NCBI GenBank assembly: GCA_030161315.1
Contig: BSQW01000011.1
Location: 40,501,680 to 40,565,679, forward strand
DNA length: 64,000 nt
Direction: 5' to 3'
Source of the DNA: Eutrema japonicum
Taxonomy: Eukaryota; Streptophyta; Magnoliopsida; Brassicales; Brassicaceae
Part shown: positions 22,212 to 33,264 of the stretch, piece after piece
How positions within the stretch are numbered: position 1 is the stretch's first letter
Layout of the letters: each line of letters opens with the position of its first letter
Notes under the pieces: model-generated
What the model saw: the letters and a program-made list of their open reading frames with translations, nothing else
Databases searched by the model: none
Told to the model about the DNA's origin: nothing
Translations under genes and position numbers: made by a program

Positions 22212-23560
22212 TATAAACCTAAATTATAAACCCTAAACCTCTAACCCTTAAACATAAACTCTAAATCTTAAATTGTAAAATATAAAACTTAAATCATAAA
22301 CATATAACCCTTAATCATAAACCTCTAACCATTAATCATAAACTATAAATCTTAAATCATAAACTTCTAACCCTTAATCATAAACTCTAAATCTAAAACC
22401 CAGTTTTTGTGACTAATTTGAGACTAATTTGCGACTAATTTTTAATAATAGTCACAAAATAATCCCAAATTTGGGACTAATTTGTAACTCTACTTGATTT
22501 TTTTTTAGAAATCAATAAATTCTAAATTCTAAACTCAAACCATAAACCCTTAACCCTAAACCCTATAACTCTAACCCTTAATCATAAACTTGATCTAAAT
22601 CTTAAATTGTAAACTAGATCTTACAAATAAACATCAAATAATAAAAAAAAATTCAACACTTAAATTTTTTTAAATATAATCATTTTATAAATCCTAAATT
22701 CTAAACCCTAAACCTCTAACCCTTAATCATAAACTCTAAATATTAAATTTTAAAATATAAATCTTAAATCATAAACCTCTAACCCTTAATCATAAACTCT
22801 AAATCTTAAATCATAAACCTCTAACCCTTAATCATAAACTCTAACTCTAAAACCCAGTTTTTGTGACTAATTTGAGACTAATTTTTAATAGTAGTCAAAA
22901 AATAGTCCCAAATTTGGGACTAATTTGCAACTCCACTCGATTTTTTTTTAGAAATCAATAAATTATAAACCCTAAACCACAAACCCTTAACCCTAAACCC
23001 TAAATCCTAAACCTATAACCCTTAATCATAAACTTGATCTAAATCTTAAATTGTAAACAAAATTTTACACATAAATATCAAATAATATACAAAAAAATTC
23101 ATCACTTACAATTTTTTTTAATATGATCATTTTATAAATCTTAAATTCTAAACCCTAAACCTCAAACCCTTAATCATAAACTCTAAAATTTAAATTATAA
23201 ACTAGATCTTACACATAAACAACAAATAATAAACAAAAAAATATAACACTTATAAATTTTTTAATCTAATCATAACATCTACTAAGTGTTACATGTGTTT
23301 TATAAGTAATGGGTTTGAAAGATAAAAATTATCTCAAATTTTATTTATTTTAAAGTTGTAACATATTTTTGAACAGAATATATACACAAAATCATTGTAA
23401 AGTCATATTCAAACTTTCTAGGTTCTTAAAGTTTAGGGTTTAGGGCAAAGATTTTTGATTGTCACAAAAGAGTCCCAAATTTGCGACCGTTTAGCAACCC
23501 CAGTCGATTTTTTTTAATAGTAATCACAAAATAGTCCCAAATTTGCGACTAATTTGCGAC
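22212..23560. repeat. Tandem sub-terminal units of CACTA-1 (about 456 bp period)
   Basis: The block beginning CCCAGTTTTTGTGACTAATTT occurs at about 22399 and 22855, with a third, degraded relative near 23455. Each unit has TTTGGGACTAATTT words, an ACTCGATTTTTTTT stretch and then A/T-rich filler of degenerate AAACCCTAAA and CTTAATCATAAACTCTAAAT motifs. The left arm (14190-14350) holds one more copy. These are amplified terminal sequences of the transposon with no coding content. Confidence 0.75.
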
Positions 23561-23775
23561 TAAATGACAAAAATAATGGAAGCTTCTCATTGGCTAATTC
23601 ATTTAGACGAGGATTGAGATCCTCCACCGTTGATTGGTTTAATCCAACGGTGAAGGATTTTTTTTTTAATGGTTCATCTTCTCTCTCACTGCGATTTAAC
23701 TTTTTTTTTTTTTTTTGTTATACTTTTCTCTATATATCTTCTTCTTCGATCTAACTCTCTTTTTTTTCCAGGTCC

Positions 23776-24155
23776 ATGAGAACCATGAGAAGACCCAAGA
23801 TCCATGATAAGACCCAAGATCCGACGCCCCACGTTTCTCCCCGATCTAAACCCTTGCCTCACCACTTCCGCCGCCTTGGACCGCCTTGGCTGCTCGTATC
23901 TCCGCCATCGGAATTTACGGAGGAGAAGGAGTCCCCTCCGAGGAACCCTCCGAAGACGAGGAACCCTCCGAAGATGGGGAGGAACACGGACCGCCTTGGC
24001 TGCTCGCATCTCCGCCGCCCAAATCCGTAGATCTTAGCCGCCATTTGTCGGAGAAGAAGATGCAGGCGGATGTGCTCGCGAGTCAGGCTGAGCCGGAGAG
24101 AGGAGCAGTCGGAGAAGAGACCGATGGCGAGAGAGATGGGGCTTCAACCTGCTGA
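23776..24155 (+). other. GC-rich open segment inside CACTA-1, possible captured exon
   Basis: Composition changes sharply from A/T-rich filler to GC-rich DNA at about 23770-24200. Overlapping plus-strand frames (23776-24030 and 23886-24155) encode Pro/Arg/Glu-rich, low-complexity peptides (for example PPRNPPKTRNPPKMG). A 30-bp block (CCGCCTTGGCTGCTCG...) occurs twice, about 110 bp apart. A TATATAT motif at about 23731 and a pyrimidine-rich stretch precede it. It may be the first exon of a degraded transposon gene or a captured host fragment. I do not recognise the product. Confidence 0.35.
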
Positions 24156-24496
24156 TGCCGCCGGAGAGGAGCAGCTCGCCTGAGAGAGAAGAAGTCGGAG
24201 GAGAAGTCCGTAGATCTGTTTTTTTGTTTTTTTTTTCATTTTTGTAATTAATTAATTAATTTAATAAATAAAAATATTTTTTAAAATTTTTGTTTTTGTT
24301 TTTGTTTTATTTGTTTTTAACAAGTAGTCACAAAATTAGTCTCTAATTTAGGACTGATATTAGAGTCACATATTAGTCGCAAAATAGCGACTGTTTTGTG
24401 ACTACTGTATTTAGCGACCAAATATTTGCGACTAAATTTTTTAGTCACAAAATAGTTGCAAATGACTCATTTGCGACTATTTTGGGACTATTTTGG

Positions 24497-24526
24497 TAGT
24501 CACAAAAACTGTGTTTTCTTGTAGTG
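24497..24526 (-). repeat. Right terminal inverted repeat of CACTA-1
   Basis: It ends TTTTCTTGTAGTG, the inverse of the left end. Host pol sequence (YVIKYKQG) resumes directly after it. Confidence 0.93.
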
Positions 24527-25844
24527 CTTACGTCATCAAATACAAGCAAGGGAATCTCACTGAGGCGGCCTGATGGGGCATTTTGGAGTTGCCAAGATAA
24601 TTCAAGTGATGCTAGAACACTTTCATTTGCCGCACATAAGGAGGGACATGGAACAAATTTGCGAAAGGTGTGTCACTTGCAAACAGGCCAAGTCCAAGGT
24701 TCAACCGCATGGTTTGTATACCCCTTTACCCATTCCTACTCATCCTTGGAATGATATTTCTATGGATTTCGTGCTTGGTTTGCCTAGGACTAGAACTTGA
24801 AAGGATTCTATCTTTGTTGTGGTAGATAGATTTTCAAAGATGGCTCATTTCATTGCATGTCACAAGACGGACGATGCATCACATATAGCTGATTTGTTCT
24901 TTAGGGAGATAGTTCGTTTGCATGGGATGCCTAGAACTTTTGTTTCGGATAGGGACACGAAATTTCTGAGCGACTTTTGGAAGACTCTTTGGTCTAAGCT
25001 AGGTACTAAGTTGTTGTTTTCAACCACTTGTCACCCACAAACCGATGGTCAAACGGAAGTAGTTAATAGAACCTTGTCCACTCTTTTACGTGCTTTGATT
25101 AAGAGGAACTTGAAAACTTGGGAAGATTGTTTACCACATGTTGAATTTGCATACAATCATTCCATTCATTCGGCTACTAAGTTTTCTCCTTTTCAAATTG
25201 TTTACGGCTTTAACCCGTTATCTCCTTTGGATCTAATCATGTTGCCTTTGAGTGAAAGAGTTAGTATGGACGGGACAAAGAAAGCTGACCTTGTCAAGCA
25301 GATCCATGAAAAAACCCGGCTAAACATTGAGGAGAATACCAAGCAATATGCAAGGAAGGCCAACAAAGGAAGGTGCAAACTCGTCTTCAACGTGGGCGAC
25401 AAAGTGTGGCTTCACTTAAGGAAAGAACGGTTTCCGGAAGCAAGGAAATCAAAACTTATGCCAAGGATTGATGGTCCGTTCGAGATAGTACAACGGATCG
25501 GCGACAATGCTTACCGACTTGATCTTCAAGGTAAGTATAACGTGAATTCAAGCTTCAATGTTTTTTATCTAGTTCCCTTTGTGGCAGATGATGCAAATTT
25601 GAGGTCAAATCTTTTTCAAGAGGGAGGGGTTGATGCGAGCATAGAAAGCATCACGGAACTTGAGCTTGAACCGGAGCTTATTGCCGAGGATTCTTTGGAT
25701 ATTCCCGTTGGTCCCATGACCCAGGAAACGTCTCGAAGATTTAACGGAGTTGTTCGTAGTTTACTCGAGGACGTTTGGACCAAGCAAGATGATCATCAAC
25801 CACATCACGTTTTCAACATGATCATTGCTCAACATGGAGATTGA
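24527..25844 (+). pseudogene. Element B integrase and C-terminal domain
   Basis: After CACTA-1 the B frame continues for a few codons. It then jumps to the integrase zinc finger (MGHFGVAK, CERCVTCKQAK), so about 150 codons between RNase H and integrase are deleted. The catalytic core is recognisable (MDFVLGLP, VDRFSKMAHF, SDRDTKFL, GQTEVVNRT), with a TGA at about 24798 between the zinc finger and the core. A GPF module follows (GPFEIVQRIGDNAYRLDL). The frame crosses the polypurine tract and ends at 25844 inside the 3' LTR, as in elements C and G. Confidence 0.9.
25618..25630 (+). other. Polypurine tract of element B
   Basis: AAGAGGGAGGGGT lies immediately before the LTR start TGATGCGAGC and inside the open integrase frame. 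Confidence 0.88.
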
Positions 25845-26546
25845 GGTTCGGCCCAAGGTGTAGGTTTGATGTACTCTTTTTCCTACTCATGGTTTTGTCC
25901 CAATGGATTTTCCATGAGGAGTTTTAATGAGGCATTGGGCTTACACTATCATTTTGGCCAAACTTCTTCCATGGGCAAGAGCAATTTCGACCATGGGGAC
26001 TCCAAAGGTCATTCTTCATAGTCAACAAGTCAAAGTAGTCAAAGTCTTTGGTCCAAGTCTTTATTAGTCATTGCTACTTCCCTAGGCATTGTTTTCCATA
26101 TTTTTCCCCTTGTTTTTCCCCGCTTCTTTCTCTATATAAACTCATGTAATCTCTCATTTCAAATCATCAATCAAATATATTTTCTTCTTTTTTAGAGAGC
26201 ATTCTCTTTTGTTCCTTGTGAACTTTTTGATTTTCTTGGTGAGTTTTGCCAAGCGAATCATTCGGTTTATTAAGTGTTCTTCATCAACACTTAACGCAAC
26301 CATTCATTATCCCGAGTTTGTAGATTCGTTTCTAAGTGAGTTTGGGGATTAAGGTTTCATATACCTTAAGATACAGCTCTGCGGGTTTATTAGACAAGGA
26401 GTTCACCGACTTGTTCGTTGGAATCGTCCTAAGTAAGTTTTGGGACTAAGGTTTGATATACCTTAGGATCTTGCTTCACGATTTTAAGGAGACAAGGAAT
26501 ATCCAACTACCATCCTCGAAGTGCCAAAATTGGGAAGATCGTATCA
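25631..26546 (+). repeat. 3' LTR of element B
   Basis: This 916-bp LTR runs from TGATGCGAGC to GATCGTATCA. It is similar to the inverted LTR of element G (27461-28390), which supports both borders. A TATA box (CTATATAAA) lies at about 26132-26140. The 5' LTR lies beyond the left edge, to the left of the A array. Confidence 0.85.
26132..26140 (+). promoter_or_regulatory. TATA box in the element B LTR
   Basis: CTATATAAA sits in the middle of the LTR downstream of a pyrimidine-rich run, where LTR promoters usually lie. Confidence 0.6.
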
Positions 26547-27460
26547 GAAAACAACACATCCACGTTATGCATTTGCTTCCAAAATAATGCCAAACCACCA
26601 CTAAGACCCACTGGGCTCACCAAATGATTTTGGTCATAACCCAATGGTCTCGTCTCTCTCAGTACGTGATCACTAGAGTTTTTAGTCTACAGGAGAAACA
26701 CAATGTTCAGGAAATGTTCACGACACATTTGCTCAAGGCGTCGAACCGTCAGGTCGTTCCTCAACCCCTGACAGTTCCAAATGAGCGTCGTCATATGGGC
26801 ATACTGGATGGTTTCTACTGAACCATCAAACTCGATGTTTGTTTCGATAACTTCGTCGACACTTCCGTATTTTCCCCAGCTTTCCTCTTAGAAGACTGTT
26901 CTACCTCTTCCACCTTCTCTCTGCTCGTAACATAATTAACTGCATTCCTTATGCTCTGATTTGGTCTATTCTTCCTTTACCAGCTCCTCCCTTTCGAGTT
27001 CTTACTCTTACCACTAACATCAGACGAGCTTGCTTCCAAATAGCCTATGCTAAACCCAAGGTTAGCGACAGGGGGAATAAAACTGCCTGAACCTTCCTTC
27101 AACGATGCGTCCATCTGAGGGATATAGGGAGATGTTTCTCCACTAGTCCTTGATTTCTTCTTTTATATCAATCAGTCCTCTTCCCCTCAGAATTCTTGAG
27201 ATACCACCAAATCTATTTTAGGAAGAATAATTATCGTTGTATCGATTGGGCGAGATATAAACTCTATAGTAGCTTCATTGACTAGAGCTGAAATTCTAGG
27301 AGAAGTCCCGGCAAACACCCTCTCTGTTGATATATCTTCTTGATCTTAATTTCCAGGGAATTCTGAATCAACATCGACGGATCTGGCCCTGTGAGGATGA
27401 GAGGTGGTAGTAGTCACAGGTGGTGCCTCGAGATGTAGACAAGAGCGTAGAGCTATAGGG
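26547..27460 (-). mobile_element. LINE fragment between elements B and G
   Basis: On the minus strand about 26800-26547 encodes the start of an L1 ORF2 endonuclease (MTTLIWNCQGLRNDLTV, then SPVGLSGGLALFW), with an in-frame stop. The DNA to its right (26820-27460) is what remains of the end of ORF1 and the spacer. It is cut at both ends by LTRs of B and G, so one or both inserted into an older LINE. It is distinct from the LINE inside CACTA-1. Confidence 0.75.
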
Positions 27461-28390
27461 TTATACGATCTTTCCAATTTCAGCACTTCGAGGGTGGTAG
27501 TTGGATAATCCTTGATTCCGAATTGGCTCGCGGAGATGGATGATAAGGCGTGAGACAAGTCTTGAAAATCCTTATCCCCCAATCACGACTTAAAACAATC
27601 CAAAACAAATAAGGCGGTGGAACTTCGGAAGGTAGAACTCGCGGAGTAAGATGATAAGGCGTGAGAACAAAGTTCCCGAAGATCCTTATGCCCAAGACTC
27701 GACTTAGAACGCTTCTACAAACCTTAGTTGTGAATGGTATCGTCAAGTGTGGCGGAAGAACACTTGATAAAACGAAAGTGACTATTTGGCTAACCACCAA
27801 GTAATCAAAAAGTTCTAAAAGAACAAAGGAGAATCTCTCTCACTTTTAATAAACAAGTTTTGATTGAAAATGTGAATGATTTTCTCAATGAGATTACATG
27901 GTTTATATAGAAAATAAAGTGAAGAAAACAAGAGAAAAATGTGGAAAATACTAGGCCTAGGAAAGTAGCAAAGACTAATAAACACTTGGACCAAAGACTT
28001 TGACTACTTTGACTAGTTGACTATGAAGAATGACCCTTGGAGTCCCCATGGTCGAAATTGATCCTTGCCCATGGAAGAAGTTGGGCCAAATGAAGATGTA
28101 AGACCATTGCCTCATTAAAATCCCTCTTGGAAAACCCATTGGGACAAAACCAAGAGTATGAAAAAGAGTACAATGTACTCACACCTTGGGCCGAACCTCA
28201 AAGTCCATCTTGAGCTTTGATCATGTTAAAAACGTGATGTGAGTGATGACCTTTTTCCTCAGACCAAATGTCCTCGAGTAAGCCGCGAACAGCTCCGTTA
28301 AGCTTCCGAGACATTGCCCTCGTCATTGGTCCCTCGGGTACAAGTGCTGCGTCTTTGTGACCATCCTTGTCCATAGCCATTATCATATCA
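27461..28390 (-). repeat. 3' LTR of element G
   Basis: This 930-bp LTR is related to the B LTR along its length in inverted orientation. The border at 28390 is fixed by the adjacent polypurine tract. The outer end reads GATCGTATAA rather than the expected CA, a probable mutation. A TATA-like TATATAAAC lies on the minus strand at about 27901-27909. Confidence 0.8.
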
Positions 28391-29356
28391 TCCCCTTCCT
28401 CTTGAAAATGATTTGTCCTCAAATCGGACTCATCTGCAACAAAGGGGATCAAGTCAGAAATATTGAAGCTCGGACTAACTTGGTACTTACGTCGATCTTG
28501 TATGCATTGTCATTGATCCACTCCAAGATCTGAAATGGACAGTCGGTTCTGGGCAAGAGGTTGGACTTTCTTTCATCGAGAAAACGTTCCTTCCTTAGGT
28601 TTATCCAAACGAGATCGCCCGGCTCAAAGGTTTTCTTGCGACGTCCCTTGTTAGCATGCTTGTGGTATTGCTCGGTTTTCTTTTCAATGTTCTGCCTTGC
28701 CTTCTCATGCATCTGCTTCACAAACTCGGCTTTCTTTTTCCCATCAAGGCTTATACGCTCACTCAAAGGTAAAGGAATTAGATCCAAAGGTGTCAAAGGA
28801 TTAAAACCATAAACCAATTGAAAAGGAGAATACTTAGTCGCAGAATGAACAACATGGTTATAAGCAAATTCTACATGAGGCAAACAATCTTCCCAAGATT
28901 TAATGCTCTTCCAAATGATTGCACGCAAGAGAGTAGACAAAGTCCTATTAACTACCTCAGTTTGCCCATCGGCTTGCGGATGACAAGTAGTTGAGAACAA
29001 ATGTCTAGTTCCTAACTTAGACCATAAGGTCTTCCAAAAGTAGCTCAAAAACTTAGTGTCCCTGTCTGAAACTATTGTCCTAGGCATGCCATGCAATCGA
29101 ACAACTTCCCTAAAGAACAACTCGGCTACATGAGATGCATCATCGGTTTTATGACAAGGTATAAATGGGTCATTTTCAAAAACCTGTCAACTACCACAAA
29201 AACCGAATCTCTACCATGTCTAGTCCTAGAGGCAATCCTAACACAAAGTCCATTGAGATATCTGTCCATGATTCCGTAGGAATTGGCAAAGGAGAATACA
29301 AACCTTGCGCTTGAACTTTAGATTTGGCTTGCTTTCAAATGGTGCATCGGCCACAA
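28198..29356 (-). pseudogene. Element G integrase (truncated)
   Basis: The minus-strand frames at 29120-28449 and 28452-28198 give the integrase core from LFFREVVRLHGMPRT through GQTEVVNRT to the GPF-like module (CPFQILEWINDNAYKI). After a frameshift comes a C-terminal tail that crosses the polypurine tract (FQEEGDDM) into the LTR. Upstream (29121-29356) the zinc-finger end is readable in pieces (CGRCTI, SKVQAQGLYSPLPIPT) with stops. The rest of the element is missing: at about 29356-29375 the sequence switches to element H. Confidence 0.85.
28391..28404 (-). other. Polypurine tract of element G
   Basis: The minus strand reads CAAGAGGAAGGGGA, then the LTR start TGATATGATA. It lies within the coding frame. 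Confidence 0.8.
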
Positions 29357-29374
29357 ATGATGTCATAGTGATAA

Positions 29375-30920
29375 CTTTGGCTTGGTCCAAGCAGCTGACA
29401 GACATGTCATGTGTACCCTCGGGAAGGTCCGGAAAGTTTCAGTGATGATCGGCTCGGTGAACATGTCGGCTGATCTGGAATTCTGCGAGGTGAAGTCGTA
29501 TGATATGAACCTTGGGATGGATTGGCTCATTAAGTACAAGACACACTTAGACTGTCCTCGTGGGAGAGATCGGTTTAATACTAAGGAAAAAATCCTGTAG
29601 TATCAAGGGATCAAACGTCATCAGTAAGCCTGATTGTCTCGGCAGTTCATGCTGAACAAATGATTGAGAAGGGGTGTGAGGTATATATGACTACGATCAC
29701 GACCGCCGAAGTTGGGCCGGATGGGGAGTTGAGTAGCATTTCGGTGGTAAATGAGTTTGAGGATGTGCTCGAGGCGCTGACTGGTTTATCACCGTCACGT
29801 TCTGTTCCATTTACTATTGAGATTGAGCCTAGAATGACTCTTGTCTCTAAGGCTCCGTATCGGATGGCACCGACATAAATGGCCGAACTAAAGAATTAGT
29901 TGACCGAGCTGATGGAGAAAGGGTCTATGAGACCAAGTAGTTCACCATGGGGCGCACCAATGTTGTTTGTTAAGAAGAAGGATGAGAGTTTCCGGCTTTG
30001 TATCGACTATCGTGGGTTGAACATAGTTTATATGAAGAACAAGTACCCTATTACGCAGATAGATGAGTTGCTGAATCAAGTAAGAGGTGCTACTTGGTTC
30101 TCCAAGATCGATATGGCTTCTAGTTACCAACATATTCCAATAGAGAAGTCGGATGTTAGGAAGACTGCCTTCCGTACAAGGTATGGTCACTTTGAGTTCG
30201 TATTCATGCCTTTTGGGCTGAATAATGCACATGCGGCTATCATGAAGCTCATGAACAATGCTTTAGAGGCTGCCTGGATGAGTTCGTAATCATCTTCATA
30301 GATGAAATTCTGGTTTATTCAAAGAACCAAGAGGAACACATGGTTCACCTCAAGACGATTATGGACAGACTAAGGGAACAAAAGTTGTATGCTAAGCTTA
30401 GCAAATGCAGTTTCTGGCAAAGGGAGATTGGATTTTTGGGGCATGTGGTCTCAGATAAGGGAGTGTATGTAGACCCATAAAAGATCAAGGCAATTGCGTA
30501 TTGGCCTAGACCTGTGAATGCCTCAGAAATAAGGAGTTTCTTTGGTTTAGCCGGGTATTACCGACAGTTTGTTAAAGGCGTCACGAACATGGCTCAGCCA
30601 ATGACTCGGCTAACTGGGAAGGACGTGCAATATGTGTGGTCGGCGAACTGCAAGAAGAGTTTCTCAAGGCTAACATAAATGATTACGAGTACTCAAGTTT
30701 TGGCTCTATCTGAACCTGATCAGCCTTATGTGGTTTACACATATGCATCACAGATGAGCTTGGAATGCGTTCTGATGCAGTTGAGAAAGCATGAGATGAA
30801 TTATCCTACCCACGACATGGAGTTGGCTGCGCTACTGTTTGCGCTGAAGATTTGGCGATCTTACTTTTACGGTGGGAAAGTGCAAGTCTTCACGGATCAC
30901 AAAAGTCTGGAGTACATATT
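29375..30920 (+). pseudogene. Element H pol: protease end, reverse transcriptase and RNase H
   Basis: This is a Tekay/Del-type chromovirus on the plus strand, truncated at its 5' end inside the protease. It shows the protease C-terminal part (LGMDWLIKYKTHLDC), the RT linker (SKAPYRMAPT), the RT body (KNKYPITQIDELL, TRYGHFEFVFMPFG) and RNase H (HDMELAALLFALKIWRSY, VFTDHKSLEYI). The catalytic box reads FIDEILVYS, with Glu for the second Asp. Stops and frameshifts occur at about 29598, 29876, 29897, 30286, 30478 and 30676. The frame is cut at 30920 by a solo LTR and resumes at 31389. Confidence 0.88.
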
Positions 30921-31383
30921 TGTTGGGCCCAAATTCCGTGTTCAATGCCCAGGACGAACAAACGGGCTAGACAAAGAAGGCTCGGCCCATGAAGAGGTTT
31001 CGTAAGGCTGTTTACAACCTGAGTTGAGCGAGGTCATGAGATGAAGCAAGACAACAAGCTGGGAGAACCGAGCACAAGTAAAGGAGGCGAGCTCGTACGA
31101 AGATAGGAGCATGCACTTGACCAAGTTCGAACTTCGTCAAACACATTTATTTCATAATTAAAGACAAAAGATTACAATTTTAATTCTGTAGTCAAACTGT
31201 ATAATGATTAGGCAGTTACATTTTCAGCTGGTATAAGTTTGAAACACCAGCCACATTGTAAGGGGACCGAATTCTTGGCAACCAAAGCAATATACAACTT
31301 TTCTCTCAAAATATTCTAAGTAACTCACAAGAACATACAACCTGCAAAGCCGAGAATTGAGGTTGTGAGATTCTGCTCTCACA
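30921..31383. mobile_element. Solo LTR (463 bp) inserted in element H
   Basis: The insert begins TGTTGGGCCC and ends GCTCTCACA. It is flanked by a perfect 5-bp duplication ATATT (30916-30920 and 31384-31388). Removing it restores the H reading frame (EYIFTQPEF). The ends and length suit a Ty1/Copia LTR left by LTR-LTR recombination. No internal sequence, primer site or polypurine tract is present. Its transcriptional orientation was not established. Confidence 0.88.
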
Positions 31384-31388
31384 ATATT

Positions 31389-32815
31389 CACCCAGCCGGA
31401 GTTCAATATGAGGCAGCGTAGATGGATGGAGTTGGTGGCCAACTATGATCTGGATATTGCCTACCATCCGGTAAAAGGCAAATTTAGTGGCGGATGCACT
31501 GAGACGGAAGAGATTGGCCGCATCTTCTGAGAAAGACATGGAGGGATTGGTCAGCATAGTTGAGACTTTACGTCTAGCAGCTTTGACTGACGAGGTAGAA
31601 CGTTGGTCTTAGGTGCGACATATCAAGTAGATTTGCTAAGGCAGATGCAGTTGGCTAAGGAAAAAGATGAGAGTCTCATCAAGTTGGCAAAGAATGATAA
31701 GGCTGAATATCAAACTTCGAAAAATAGGACAATTTTGGATAATGGTCGAGTGTATGTTCTGAATGACAAGGAACTGAGGGAAGAAATCCTTAAGGAAGTT
31801 CACCATTATAAGTTTGCGATTCATCCATGGTCGACAAAGATGTATTGGGATTTGAAGGGAGATATGGCTAAGTGGGTTGCTTGTTGCCAGACTTGCCAGA
31901 TGGTTAAGACTAAACATAAGGTTCCAAGTGGGCTATTGCAGAGCTTACCCATTTCAGAGTGAAATTGGGACATGTCACAATGGATTTTGTGACCGTATTG
32001 CCAATGTGTGCCAAGATTGATTCGATCTGGGTTATAGTCGATAGACTAACTAAGTTTGTTCATTTCCTTGCGGTCAACAAGCATGACAAGGCCGAGGGAC
32101 TTGCAAAGTTGTATGTGGAAGAGATTGTTAAGTTGCATGGGTGCCGGCGAGTATAGTTTCTGATCGAGACTCGCGGTTTGCATCGGCTTTCTAGAAAGCA
32201 CTTCAGAAGCGTTTTGGGACAAAGGTCCATATGAGTAAAACTTATCATCCACAAACTAATGGGCAGCCTGAGAGAACAATCATAACACTTGAGGATTTGT
32301 TGCGGGCTTGTGTTTTGGATTGGGGCGGGAGATGGAAGGATTACTTGCCTTTGGCTGAATTTTCCTACAACAATAGCTACCAAGCCAGTATTGGGATGTC
32401 TTCGTATGAAGCGTTGTATAGACGACCATGTCGTACACCGCTATGTTGGACCCAAGTGGGGAAGCGGAGCATCTATGGCCGAGATTTTGTGGTGGCTTAT
32501 AATTTGGAATTGCCACCAGTATTGGAAGCATTTCATAATGTTTTCCACGTATTCTTGCTAAGGAAATTAGTAACTCATGGGGAAAATGTTACCGAATATC
32601 CACCACATGACTTGCAAGAAATCTGGACTATTGAGGGAAGACCAGTTCAAATTGTGGGAAAAAGAGTGAAAGTGGTTGGCCGAGAGAAGGTCAATATTGT
32701 CCAAGTTGTCTAGGATTGCGAAGGGGAAGAAGATACAACATGGGAACCAGAAGCAAGGATGAAAGAAAAATTCTCTAAGTGGTTTGAGAAGCAACCAAAG
32801 TTGAAGGAAAAGCAA
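31389..32815 (+). pseudogene. Element H integrase and chromodomain-like tail
   Basis: It continues the H frame with MRQRRWMELVANYDLDIAY. The integrase zinc finger follows (CCQTCQMVKTKH), then the core (TMDFVTVLPM, VDRLTKFVHF, and SKTYHPQTNGQPERT with the catalytic Glu). The C-terminal end (NVFHVFLLRKLVTHGEN through WEPEARMKEKF) resembles the chromodomain tail of Tekay elements. Stops occur at about 31611, 31960, 32155 and 32711. A stretch between the core and the tail is shortened, because the GPF module is not evident. Confidence 0.85.
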
Positions 32816-32850
32816 AAGAAGAGGAAAGATTTGAGGACTAATCTAGTCTT

Positions 32851-32864
32851 AAGTGGGGGAGAGT
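32851..32864 (+). other. Polypurine tract of element H
   Basis: AAGTGGGGGAGAGT lies just before the LTR start TGTAACACCC, a typical Tekay/Del arrangement. Confidence 0.85.
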
Positions 32865-33192
32865 TGTAACACCCGTGTTCTACAATTCTGCCAAATGGAG
32901 AAAATGGTTACGGCATGTATGAGTCTTGCCGAGAAGAAATTGGAAAAATTAAAGGGGTTTATGAGGGAAGTCAGAATCAACTAAGGGAAAGCTGGAAAAG
33001 GCTAAGCCAATTCGAATGTCAAAGAAAAACTAAGTGTTTCGGGAGAAATTGAGTTTAGCCAGAGAAATCAGTCAGTACGGATGATTACCGAGCTAAAACG
33101 GACTTTCGCCGAGCTGGTCAAGTTTTTACCGAGCTAAAATCAGCTGGCCGTGATTTTTGAGAAGTTTAACCAACTAAAATCAGCTGTCTGAG
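32865..33192 (+). repeat. 3' LTR of element H (truncated)
   Basis: It starts TGTAACACCCG and is readable for about 328 bp, with repeated ACCGAGCTAAAA motifs. It is cut at 33193 by the first LTR piece of element D. The end of the LTR is not seen beyond D in this window. Confidence 0.75.
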
Positions 33193-33264
33193 TGTTAACA
33201 CCGTATTTTTACCCGTTTTGCTTTATATTTTAGAACATTTTAATAAGTGTTCCGCTTGGTTTTT
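33193..33264 (+). repeat. Element D, remnant of a first LTR
   Basis: These 72 bp starting TGTTAACACCG match the beginning of the LTR at 33541 (TGATAACACCG) with few differences, then diverge. They are the stub of the 5' LTR left after a large internal deletion. Confidence 0.7.

Larger units (their letters stand above)
14036..24526. mobile_element. CACTA-1: CACTA (En/Spm) transposon carrying a nested LINE
   Basis: The element begins CACTACAAGAAAA and ends with its reverse complement. The 30-bp terminal inverted repeats (14036-14065 and 24497-24526) differ by one base. The 3-bp target duplication is GTT/CTT, with one change. Removing 14036-24526 plus one target copy restores the B pol frame across the junction. 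Without the LINE the element is about 2.7 kb and encodes no recognisable transposase, so it is non-autonomous. Sub-terminal regions are dense in TAGTCACAAA and TTTGCGACTA words, the likely transposase-binding sites. Confidence 0.92.

Noticed and set aside
22201..23240. Repeated AAACCCTAAA words suggesting an interstitial telomere array
   Set aside because: The units are irregular, mixed with CTTAATCATAAACTCTAAAT, and never form uninterrupted TTTAGGG tandem repeats. They are filler within CACTA-1 units.
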